A stretch of 39,066 nt of DNA from Bradyrhizobium sp. ORS 375. GTDB taxonomy: Bacteria > Pseudomonadota > Alphaproteobacteria > Rhizobiales > Xanthobacteraceae. The notes beneath the pieces were generated by a model that saw only the letters and a list, made by a program, of their open reading frames with translations, was not told the DNA's origin and did not search any database. Both the position numbers and the translations under genes were made by a program. Positions 20,101 to 27,072 of the stretch are shown here, one piece after another; within the stretch, counting starts at the first letter, position 1, and each line of letters begins with the position of its first letter. Location: NCBI RefSeq assembly GCF_000239775.1, contig NZ_CAFI01000195.1, positions 1-39,066 of the forward strand, written 5' to 3'.

Positions 20101-20252
20101 GCATTGCTGTCGCAATGCCGGCAGCCGTCGTCATCGATGACGGCATGGCCTTCCCTCCCATCTGTATTTGTTGTCCGCGAGACTAACAGAATAGTTGTGG
20201 TTTGCAATTATTGTGAATGTGATCAATTGCGGCGGCTTGTGCTCGTGATCAC
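20101..20252. promoter_or_regulatory. Divergent promoter/operator region between feruloyl-CoA synthase and MarR genes
   Basis: The 299-base gap (19993-20291) contains four inverted repeats. They are GCATTGC/GCAATGC (20101-20118, four-base spacer), the palindrome CGTCATCGATGACG (20129-20142), GCAATT/AATTGC (20204-20230), and the palindrome GTGATCAC (20245-20252). On the minus strand TTCACA, 18 bases and TATTCT (about 20215 down to 20186) could be the ligase promoter, overlapped by the third repeat. That repeat is therefore the best MarR operator candidate. Which repeat is bound is inference. Confidence 0.45.
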
Positions 20253-20291
20253 ATCGGTCTAGGCAGGGGCATCTCATCTCAGCGAGCCAGT

Positions 20292-20771
20292 ATGTCCAAG
20301 AGCGCGAGCGCACGGGCGCAACGAGACGGAGCCGGACGGGACGCCGGGATCGGCCTCGGCGAGCTCGAGAGCCATCTCGGCTATTTCGTCCGCCGCCTGC
20401 AGCACTGGATCTTCCGCGACGTCAATGCGGCGCTTGCGTCGCTGGAGCTCGACGTCATTCTCTATTCGATCCTGGAAACGATCGCGGCCAATCCCGGCGC
20501 CACGCAGATCGCGATCGCGGGCGCGCTCGGCATCGAGCGGGCCCGCATGGTCGGACTGCTCGACGATCTGCAGCAGGCCGGGCTGATCGTGCGCGAACGC
20601 TCCGAGCAGGACCGCCGGGCCCATGCGCTCGGCCTGACCCCGCGCGGCCGCATGATCCTGAAGAAGGCGAACCTCGCCGTGGCGGCGCACGAGAAGCGGG
20701 TGGCACGGCGCCTCGGCGCCGACAATTATCGCCGCGCGCTGTCCGCGCTGTCGCAGTTCGAGACCGACTAG
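20292..20771 (+). CDS. MarR-family transcriptional regulator, probable hydroxycinnamate-responsive
   Basis: A 159-residue winged-helix dimeric regulator. The dimerisation helix covers about 25-55, the recognition helix region is ATQIAIAGALGIERARMVGLLD (about 70-91, given by position), and the wing is ERSEQDRRAHALGLTPRG (around 102-119). It is divergent from feruloyl-CoA synthase. CouR and FerR, which repress hydroxycinnamate genes and are released by the CoA thioester, are MarR proteins, so by analogy it probably represses the ligase gene. That role is inferred from gene position. The start could be slightly downstream, since the first 20 residues are poorly conserved in character. Confidence 0.85.
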   Translation: MSKSASARAQRDGAGRDAGIGLGELESHLGYFVRRLQHWIFRDVNAALASLELDVILYSILETIAANPGATQIAIAGALGIERARMVGLLDDLQQAGLIVRERSEQDRRAHALGLTPRGRMILKKANLAVAAHEKRVARRLGADNYRRALSALSQFETD

Positions 20772-20969
20772 ACTCGTCGCTGACGGCACTGTCGCGAGCC
20801 TCCTGCCGCACCAGTGCGCATCGGCAACACGCCGCCGGCACGCGAACGCGGGTACTGCGGTAAGTCTACCTCAAGATATCAAAAAGAAAAGATGCATCCA
20901 GAGGCTGCGGTCATCCGGCGCGGCTGACCCAGGGCATACCCGGGCTCGCGTCCGGAGCGTTCCGCGTTC

Positions 20970-23855
20970 TCAGCTCGCCGCTTCCAGCCGCTCTTCGGTC
21001 AGCAGCCGCATCGCGGCGTCGGCATCCATCGGCTCGCCGAAGGCGTAGCCCTGAGCGTACTCGCAGCCGAGCTGATAGAGCTCGACCGCATCGGAGTCCG
21101 TCTCCGCGCCTTCCGCCACCACGTCCATGCCGAGGTCGTGGGCGAGCGCGATGATCGATTTGAGGATCACGGGCCGCGTGCCGCGCGCGGTGGTGCGCAC
21201 GAAGGACTGGTCGATCTTCAAGGTGTCGAACGGGAAGCGCTGCAGATAGGCGAGCGAGGAATGCCCCGTGCCGAAATCGTCGATCGAGAGGCCGACACCG
21301 AGCTCGCGGATGCGCGCGAGCATCTGCGCGGCATGCTCCGGGTTCTCCATCACCAGCGACTCCGTCAGCTCGATCTTGAGCGAGCCGCGCGCCACCGACG
21401 AGCGCGCCAGCACCGAACGGATGTCATGGATCAGGTCGTGCCGGAGCAGCTGGCGCGAGGAGACGTTGACGCTGGCGAAGATCGGCTCGCGCAGCCGCGT
21501 CGCGCGCTGCCACACCGAGAGCTGGCGCGCGGTCTGGTCGAGCACGAAGGTGCCGAGATCGACGATCAGGCCGATCTCCTCGGCGATGGTAATGAACTCG
21601 CTCGGCGACATCCGGCCGAGCTTGGGATGATCCCAGCGCGCTAAGGCCTCGAAGCCTGCGATCGAGCGATCCACCAGCCGCACGATCGGCTGGTACAGGA
21701 TGGTGATCTCCTGGCGTTCGATCGAGCGGCGCAGCTCGCTCTCCAGGGTCAGCCGGTCGTTCTTGCGCGCGCGCATCGCCGGCTTGTAGACGTCGATGCG
21801 GTCGCCGCCGATGCGCTTGGAGTGATACATCGCCAGCTCGGCATCCTTGATGATGTCCTCCGACAGCTGCGTCTGCGGATCGGACAAAGCGAGCCCGATC
21901 GAGGCTGTCAGGAAGATCTCGCGCTCGTTGAAGGCGATCGGCGCGCGGATGGTCTTGCGGATGGTCTCGGCGAAGGCGGTGATGCGGGCGGGGTCCTGCT
22001 CGGACAAGAGGATCAGGCCGAACTGATCGCCGGCGAGCCGCGCCAGCGTGTCGTGCGGCTTGAGGATCCGCGATAGCCGCCGCGCCAGCGTCAGCAAAAT
22101 GGAATCGCCGACCGCGATGCCGACGGAGTCGTTGACCTGCTTGAAGCGGTCGAGATCGATCACCATCAAGGTCGGCCGCAACGCCGGCATCGTCTTGGCA
22201 AAGTTGGCCACCGCAGCGAGACGGTCGATGAACAGCTTGCGATTGGGCAGGCCGGTCAGATTGTCATGCACGCTGTCGTGGAGCAGGCGCTCCTCGGCAT
22301 TCTTGAACTCGGTGACGTCGGTGAGCGTGCCGACCACGCGCGAGACCTCGCCGTCGGAGCCGACCACGGGGCGCGCCTTCAGCGCGAACCACATGAAATG
22401 TCCGTCGGGCGTGCGCAGCCGGAAGTCCTGCACCAGGCGGCCGCGGCGCTGGTCGAGCACGCTGTCGAGCGCGGCGCGGAAGCGGTCCTGGTCGAGCGGG
22501 TGCAGCACCTCCAGCCATTTCGCGGCCGGGCCTTCGAGCGTGCCGCGCTTCAGGCCGAGCAGGCTCTCGGTCTCCGGGCTGGTGAACACCTTGTCGGCCG
22601 AGACGTCCCAGTCCCAGATGAGGTCGCCGGAGCCGGCCAGCGCCAGCGCGCGGCGCTCGACATCGGAGACGATGCCGGTGGTGGCCCCGCCGCCCGCGAA
22701 AGCGTGCTGCATCACCGTGAAGCCGATCAGCATCACGATCAGCACGAGGCCGCCGAGCAGAGCAGGCCCGACGATGTCGTTGGTGACCTGGCCGGCCACC
22801 GTCATGCTGGCGGCGCCGACCCACACGGTCAGCAGGAACCAGGTCGGGATCAGCAGCACGGCGCGGTCGAAGCCGTGACTGGAGAGATAGACGATCAGCG
22901 CGAAGCCGATGACGGCGATCAGCAGCAGCGAGATGCGCGCGATGCCCGAGGCGACGGCGGGATCGAACAGCGCCACCGCGACCAGCGAGCCCAGGAAGAA
23001 CAGCCAGCCCAGCGTGATGTGCGAATAGCGGACGTGCCAGCGCGACAGGTTGAGATAAGCGAACAGAAACACCAGCAGCGTCGCGGCCAGGATCGCCTCG
23101 CCGGAGGCGCGCCAGACGCGCTCGGCATTGTTCGACATGTCCAGGACCTTGCCCCAGAAGCCGAAGTCGACGCCGATATAGACCAGCACCGCCCAGGCCA
23201 GCGCCGCGGCGGCCGGAAACATGATGCTGCCCTTGACCACGAACAGAATGGTGAGCACGAGGGCAAGAAGTCCGGAGATGCCGATCACGATGCCCTGGTA
23301 CAAGGTGAACGAGTTGACCTTGTCCTTGTAGGCCTCCGGCTCCCACAGATAGAGCTGCGGCAGCTTGTCGGTGCGCAATTCGGCGACGAAGGTCACGACC
23401 GAGCCGGGATCGAGGGTGACGCGGAAGACGTCCGCGGTCGGGCTCTCCTGCCGCTCCGGCAGGTCGCCGATCGAGGGCGTGATGGTGGCGATGCGCGACA
23501 GGCCGAGATCCGGCCACAGCACGCCGGAGCCGACGACGCGGTAATGCGGCGCCACGATCAGGCGGTCGAGCTGGTCGTCGGTATTGTTGGCGAGCGCGAA
23601 CACGATCCAGTGCTGGCCGCCCTCGCGGGCGCGCACCTCGATGCGGCGGACGATGCCGTCGGTGCCCGGCGCGGTCGACACCTGGATACGGTCGTTCTCG
23701 CTGCGCTGATGATCGAGGATGCCGGTCAGGTCGATGGCAGGCGCGTCGCTGCGAACGCTGACGGCGTCAACGGCCTGAGCGGGGGCAGCGGCACCACACA
23801 TCACGAGGCCCAGCGCCACCAACGACGCCAGGCACCTGATCAGACGCAATGTCAA
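20970..23855 (-). CDS. 7TM-PAS-GGDEF-EAL protein, probable c-di-GMP phosphodiesterase
   Basis: A 961-residue membrane signalling protein. A signal peptide (1-28) precedes an extracytoplasmic domain (about 30-180), then seven or so membrane segments (about 186-385, 7TMR-DISM-like), a PAS domain (about 405-520), GGDEF (about 523-690) and EAL (about 700-950). The cyclase motif is AGDQF (608-612) rather than GG[DE]EF, so synthesis is unlikely. The EAL domain keeps the catalytic set: Glu736 (EAL), Asn797, Glu829, Asp859-Asp860 in DDFGTG, Lys880 and Glu915. It should therefore hydrolyse c-di-GMP, perhaps with the degenerate GGDEF binding GTP as an activator. It is a single gene and the 198-base gap to the convergent marR holds no gene. 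Confidence 0.93.
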   Translation of the reverse strand: MTLRLIRCLASLVALGLVMCGAAAPAQAVDAVSVRSDAPAIDLTGILDHQRSENDRIQVSTAPGTDGIVRRIEVRAREGGQHWIVFALANNTDDQLDRLIVAPHYRVVGSGVLWPDLGLSRIATITPSIGDLPERQESPTADVFRVTLDPGSVVTFVAELRTDKLPQLYLWEPEAYKDKVNSFTLYQGIVIGISGLLALVLTILFVVKGSIMFPAAAALAWAVLVYIGVDFGFWGKVLDMSNNAERVWRASGEAILAATLLVFLFAYLNLSRWHVRYSHITLGWLFFLGSLVAVALFDPAVASGIARISLLLIAVIGFALIVYLSSHGFDRAVLLIPTWFLLTVWVGAASMTVAGQVTNDIVGPALLGGLVLIVMLIGFTVMQHAFAGGGATTGIVSDVERRALALAGSGDLIWDWDVSADKVFTSPETESLLGLKRGTLEGPAAKWLEVLHPLDQDRFRAALDSVLDQRRGRLVQDFRLRTPDGHFMWFALKARPVVGSDGEVSRVVGTLTDVTEFKNAEERLLHDSVHDNLTGLPNRKLFIDRLAAVANFAKTMPALRPTLMVIDLDRFKQVNDSVGIAVGDSILLTLARRLSRILKPHDTLARLAGDQFGLILLSEQDPARITAFAETIRKTIRAPIAFNEREIFLTASIGLALSDPQTQLSEDIIKDAELAMYHSKRIGGDRIDVYKPAMRARKNDRLTLESELRRSIERQEITILYQPIVRLVDRSIAGFEALARWDHPKLGRMSPSEFITIAEEIGLIVDLGTFVLDQTARQLSVWQRATRLREPIFASVNVSSRQLLRHDLIHDIRSVLARSSVARGSLKIELTESLVMENPEHAAQMLARIRELGVGLSIDDFGTGHSSLAYLQRFPFDTLKIDQSFVRTTARGTRPVILKSIIALAHDLGMDVVAEGAETDSDAVELYQLGCEYAQGYAFGEPMDADAAMRLLTEERLEAAS

Positions 23856-24017
23856 ATCTCCGCGTTCGACACCAAACCACAGCGAAACAGCTCAAACTTA
23901 AAGTCACGTTCGCAAAGGATTTGGAGCCGTTCCAGGCACGGTTCAGATGTGCGCGATCATTGGCACGAAAGCGAGGAAAATCAAAGAGATTCCAAACACA
24001 CTCTGTTTAGACGTCGC

Positions 24018-25016
24018 CTAGATTTCCAACACAATTTTGCCAATATGCTGGCTCGTCTCCATGCGCGCATGCGCTTTCGCTGCATCCACCAGTGGAAACG
24101 TCGAATCCATCAGCGGCTTGATGCGACCCTCGCGCAGCAACGGCATCACCTTGGCCTCGATCGCCGCCACCATCGCCGCCTTGTCCGCATTGCTGCGGGG
24201 ACGCAAGGTCGAGCCGGTATGGGTCAGGCGCTTCACCATCAGCTTGACGAAGTTGACATTGGCCTTGGGGCTAGCGAGGAAGGCGATCTGGACGATGCGG
24301 CCGTCGGTCGCCGCCGCGTCGTAATTGCGCTCGATGTAGTCGCCGCCGACCATGTCGAGGATGACATTGGCGCCCTTGCCGCCGGTCGCTTCCTTCACCA
24401 CGGCAACGAAGTCTTCCGTCTTGTAGTTGATGGCGCGATCGGCGCCGAGCTTGAGGCAGGCGTCCGCCTTGTCCTGCGAGCCGACCGTCACCAGCACCTT
24501 GGCGCCGAACGCCTTGGCGAGTTGGATCGCCATGGTGCCGATGCCGGAGGAGCCGCCATGCACCAGCAGCGTCTCGCCGTCCTTGAGGCCGCCGCGCTCG
24601 AACACATTGTGCCACACCGTCATCAGCGTCTCGGGCAGGGCGCCGGCCTCCTTGATGGACAGCGACGGCGGGACGGCCATCGCCTGGGCGTCCTGTGCGA
24701 TGCAATATTGGGCGTAGCCGCCGCCGGCGACCAGCGACATCACGGTGTCGCCGAGCTTGTGCCTGACCGCGCCATCGCCGAGCGCCACGACTTCACCGGC
24801 CACTTCCAGGCCGGGCAGGTCGCTCGCGCCGGGCGGCGGCGGATAGCTGCCGGAGCGCTGCGCGACATCCGGACGGTTCACGCCAGCGGCCTTGACCTTG
24901 ATTAGGATCTCGCCGGGGCCGGGCTTGGGCAAGGGCCGGGTCTCGGGCTTCAGCACCTCGGGTCCGCCCGGCTGGCTGATGGCGACCACGGTCATTTGCG
25001 CGGGCAGCTGTTCCAT
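24018..25016 (-). CDS. NAD(P)H quinone oxidoreductase, zinc-free MDR family (PIG3-like)
   Basis: A soluble 332-residue medium-chain reductase that transfers electrons from NADPH to quinones. I chose the ATG at 25016 (AAGGA eight bases upstream); the frame is open 31 residues further but that part is arginine- and proline-rich and lacks a ribosome site. The N-terminal GroES-like domain has GEILIKVKAAGVNRPDVAQR, and the Rossmann fold shows HGGSSGIGTMAIQLAKAFGA (around 149-168). The catalytic zinc cysteine and histidine of alcohol dehydrogenases are absent. It is divergent from a DUF1192 gene only 86 bases away. Confidence 0.92.
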   Translation of the reverse strand: MEQLPAQMTVVAISQPGGPEVLKPETRPLPKPGPGEILIKVKAAGVNRPDVAQRSGSYPPPPGASDLPGLEVAGEVVALGDGAVRHKLGDTVMSLVAGGGYAQYCIAQDAQAMAVPPSLSIKEAGALPETLMTVWHNVFERGGLKDGETLLVHGGSSGIGTMAIQLAKAFGAKVLVTVGSQDKADACLKLGADRAINYKTEDFVAVVKEATGGKGANVILDMVGGDYIERNYDAAATDGRIVQIAFLASPKANVNFVKLMVKRLTHTGSTLRPRSNADKAAMVAAIEAKVMPLLREGRIKPLMDSTFPLVDAAKAHARMETSQHIGKIVLEI

Positions 25017-25102
25017 GAGAAATCCTTGACCTCGTGAACGGGCGGGTGTTGCGGCGTGCTTAAGCCAGCCCGGGCCCCGCTGGCAACCGGGAGAGGGGTA
25101 AG

Positions 25103-25294
25103 ATGGCAAACGAGGACGACGACCGGCCGCGCAAGGCCGCTTCGCACGAGATCGGCCAGGACTTGTCGATGCTCTCGGTCGAGGAATTGACCGGCCGCAT
25201 CGCGCTGCTGCGCGGCGAGATCGAGCGCATCGAGCAGGCGGTCGCCAAGAAGCGCGCCTCGCGTGACGCCGCCGCCAGCATCTTCAAATCCTGA
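25103..25294 (+). CDS. DUF1192 small coiled-coil protein
   Basis: A 63-residue acidic-basic protein, almost entirely helical. The segment LSMLSVEELTGRIALLRGEI (22-41) and the following IERIEQAVAKKRASRDAA match the DUF1192 family of small alphaproteobacterial proteins of unknown function. GAGAGGGG seven bases before the ATG is a good ribosome site. It is divergent from the quinone oxidoreductase. The gap of 633 bases that follows carries a candidate small RNA and then rcdA. Confidence 0.9.
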   Translation: MANEDDDRPRKAASHEIGQDLSMLSVEELTGRIALLRGEIERIEQAVAKKRASRDAAASIFKS

Positions 25295-25321
25295 CCTCGT
25301 TCCGCGGCACGTGGAAACACG

Positions 25322-25338
25322 GTCGGCCAGTGGCCGAC
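25322..25338. repeat. 17-base perfect palindrome downstream of the DUF1192 gene
   Basis: GTCGGCCA and TGGCCGAC flank a single G. It lies 27 bases after the DUF1192 stop and 14 bases before the TTGAAA of the putative sRNA promoter. It has no T-run. It could be the 3' hairpin of the DUF1192 message or an operator for the downstream transcript. Confidence 0.45.
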
Positions 25339-25390
25339 ATGGCTAACGAAGTTTGAAAAGTTTCTGCCATTTACGGTTGATTAAGCTTTC

Positions 25391-25502
25391 GCGTTTACAA
25401 CCGGAACCGTCCTCGTTTGGACACTGAGTGGCTCCTGTCCACTCTGTTTGACGCCTCCCTGTTATCAACTTCAAAGCCGCCGGCAACGGCGGCTCTTTTT
25501 TT
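25391..25502 (+). ncRNA. Candidate small RNA with anti-Shine-Dalgarno loop and intrinsic terminator
   Basis: No coding frame here looks real, yet the stretch ends in a perfect intrinsic terminator (25475-25502). Upstream of it, GAGTGG (25426-25431) and CCACTC (25439-25444) pair perfectly around the 7-base loop CTCCTGT. That loop exposes CUCCU, the complement of a Shine-Dalgarno sequence, a hallmark of several rhizobial trans-acting sRNA families. TTGAAA (25353-25358), 18 bases and TTGATT (25377-25382) is a possible but weak promoter, placing the 5' end near 25391 and the length near 110 bases. The 5' end is a guess. The alternative is that this is only the 3' untranslated region of the DUF1192 gene. 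Confidence 0.5.
25475..25502 (+). terminator. Intrinsic terminator with GCAA tetraloop
   Basis: AGCCGCCG (25475-25482) pairs perfectly with CGGCGGCT (25487-25494) around a GCAA loop of the stable GNRA type, followed by C and seven T (25495-25502). It is 180 bases past the only upstream gene, so it probably ends a separate transcript. Confidence 0.85.
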
Positions 25503-25910
25503 GCGCGCCAGCCATCCGGAAGCCCACCGCCAGTGGTGTGGGGTTTGCTAACCCAGCGGACCGCACGGAGGCCGCAGCCGGCAATCTCCAGGAACGATCA
25601 TTCCCAGTCTGGCTTGACGACGGCGTGTCGGTCATCAATCGAGGCATACCCGAACGACCTTGTGCGTAGCAGCGCGAGAGTCACGACATCCTTCTCGGAC
25701 CGCACACTATTGCCGCGATTGTGTTTGCTAACTGATCAGGTGGAGCGACTCGGCCGCATCAGTCGGGGCGTAGCCGCAAGTGGTAGGCGAGCACGGCACG
25801 TCCCACGCCGTGGAAACCATATTAGGCGTTGCTGCTGGACTCTCGAAACCGGCCGCGCAATGATTTGTTCATCATACCGGCACGGTTGCCGGACGATGTC
25901 ATCAGTCGCG
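25503..25910. other. Non-coding stretch upstream of rcdA
   Basis: About 400 bases with no supportable gene. The one long open frame here (25533-25925) has an arginine-, serine- and threonine-rich composition with no domain character and no ribosome site. Nothing else stands out before the CtrA-like site next to rcdA. Confidence 0.6.
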
Positions 25911-25927
25911 TATAAGAGGCGTTAACC
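25911..25927. promoter_or_regulatory. Near-consensus CtrA site at the rcdA start
   Basis: TATA-N7-TTAACC (25911-25927) differs from TTAA-N7-TTAACC by one base and ends directly at the rcdA ATG at 25928. In Caulobacter, as I recall, rcdA transcription depends on CtrA. The position, touching the start codon, would suit repression or a leaderless transcript better than classical activation. Confidence 0.3.
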
Positions 25928-26440
25928 ATGTCGGACCGTTTGCTGGGCGATGGCGCTCTTGTTCAGTTCAATGAGCGGCTCACCAACTCTGCTGCATTCG
26001 GCGCGCTGTTCCGGGAAGGCATGGATCTGGTCGAGGAGACCGCCGCCTATCTCGACGGCGAGGGCCGCAATGAAGCCAAGGCGCTCGACCGCGCCGTCAG
26101 CCTGACCTACGCGACCGAGAGCATGCGCCTCACCACGCGCCTGATGCAGCTCGCCTCCTGGCTGCTGCTGCACCGCGCGGTGAAGGAGGGCGAGATGACC
26201 CTCGGCCAGGCCAACCGCGAGAAGACCAAGGTCAAGCTGACCGCCGCCGATCCCGGCCCGGTCGACCTGCTGGAGAAGCTGCCGCAGCAGCTGCAGGACC
26301 TGATCGCGCGCTCGATGAGCCTGCAGGGCCGGGTCCGCCGCCTCGACGCCACCATCCATTCGCCGCCGCCGGACCAGAGCGCGATCGGCAATCCCTTGGT
26401 TCCCCACCTGAACCGGCTGAAGGCCGCTTTCGAGCAATAA
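25928..26440 (+). CDS. rcdA: DUF1465 protein, RcdA-type regulator of CtrA degradation
   Basis: In Caulobacter RcdA is an adaptor that, with CpdR and PopA, delivers the cell-cycle regulator CtrA to the ClpXP protease. This 170-residue, largely helical protein matches the DUF1465/RcdA family: FREGMDLVEETAAYLDGEG (about 28-46), LTYATESMRLTTRLMQLASW (around 60-79) and a downstream amphipathic helix with LLEKLPQQLQDLIARS. There is no membrane segment. The start at 25928 is the only good one. It stands alone, followed by a bidirectional terminator shared with rpmE. That it does the same job here is inference from the family. Confidence 0.87.
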   Translation: MSDRLLGDGALVQFNERLTNSAAFGALFREGMDLVEETAAYLDGEGRNEAKALDRAVSLTYATESMRLTTRLMQLASWLLLHRAVKEGEMTLGQANREKTKVKLTAADPGPVDLLEKLPQQLQDLIARSMSLQGRVRRLDATIHSPPPDQSAIGNPLVPHLNRLKAAFEQ

Positions 26441-26506
26441 GCCCCTGGCGGGCGGCTCGGCTCTGGCCGGGCCCATGGCCTGGACGACCCCCCATCGGCC
26501 CAAACA

Positions 26507-26534
26507 AAAACGCCCCCGTGTCCGGGGGCGTTTT
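26507..26534. terminator. Bidirectional intrinsic terminator between rcdA and rpmE
   Basis: AAAACGCCCCCG (26507-26518) and CGGGGGCGTTTT (26523-26534) form a perfect 12-base stem around a TGTC loop. The terminal A and T runs give a U-tract in both directions, which suits these convergent genes. Confidence 0.9.
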
Positions 26535-26602
26535 GCTGTGAGCAGTCTGTCGAAGACTGGCCTTGAGCCGATTTTGGGCCGCGCAGGCGGCCCCGGCAGG
26601 CA

Positions 26603-26830
26603 TCAATCCTTCTTGAGGAAACCCTGGAACTTCTTCTGGAAGCGCGAGACGCGGCCGCCGCGATCCATGAGCTGCTGGGTGCCGCCGGTCCAGGCCGGGT
26701 GCGACTTGGGATCGATGTCGAGGTTGAGCTTGTCGCCCTCTTTGCCCCAGGTCGAGCGGGTCTGGTACTCGGTGCCATCGGTCATCACGACGGTAATCGT
26801 ATGATAATTCGGGTGAATGTCGGCTTTCAT
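26603..26830 (-). CDS. rpmE: 50S ribosomal protein L31
   Basis: Large-subunit ribosomal protein of 75 residues. The motif [20 protein letters not shown] and the later [20 protein letters not shown] are diagnostic. There is no cysteine, so this is the zinc-free form, which I regard as usual in the Rhizobiales and not a sign of zinc-starvation control. AGGA six bases before the ATG supports the start. It is divergent from the ABC exporter gene, with a 242-base gap holding no gene. Confidence 0.97.
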   Translation of the reverse strand: MKADIHPNYHTITVVMTDGTEYQTRSTWGKEGDKLNLDIDPKSHPAWTGGTQQLMDRGGRVSRFQKKFQGFLKKD

Positions 26831-27072
26831 GGCAGATCCTACGGCGTGATGCGAAGACGTGACGGGGCGCGGCCGCGCCTGATCCTGTCGTCGCTGAAGG
26901 GGGACAATTGGCGGGCTCTATAGCCCAAGGTCCCGCCCAAAACAAGCCAAGGTCACGCAACAAGCCGGGGCTCGTCTCCCCACCTTGGTATGTTTCCGGA
27001 TTTGCCAAGTCTGGTGCGGCAGGCCTATCACGACGACAGATTGGATGAATTCTTGAATTCTCAGGTGGCCCC

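Noticed and set aside
22266-24905. 879-codon plus-strand frame across the EAL and quinone oxidoreductase genes
   Set aside because: It spans two genes and the gap between them on the opposite strand and gives a histidine/arginine-rich product with no domain.
25533-25925. 130-codon frame upstream of rcdA
   Set aside because: Arg/Ser/Thr-rich composition, no ribosome site, no similarity to a fold I recognise.
26603-26830. Zinc-starvation paralogue of L31
   Set aside because: The cysteine-free form is, to my knowledge, the ordinary alphaproteobacterial L31, and no Zur-like site was seen upstream.
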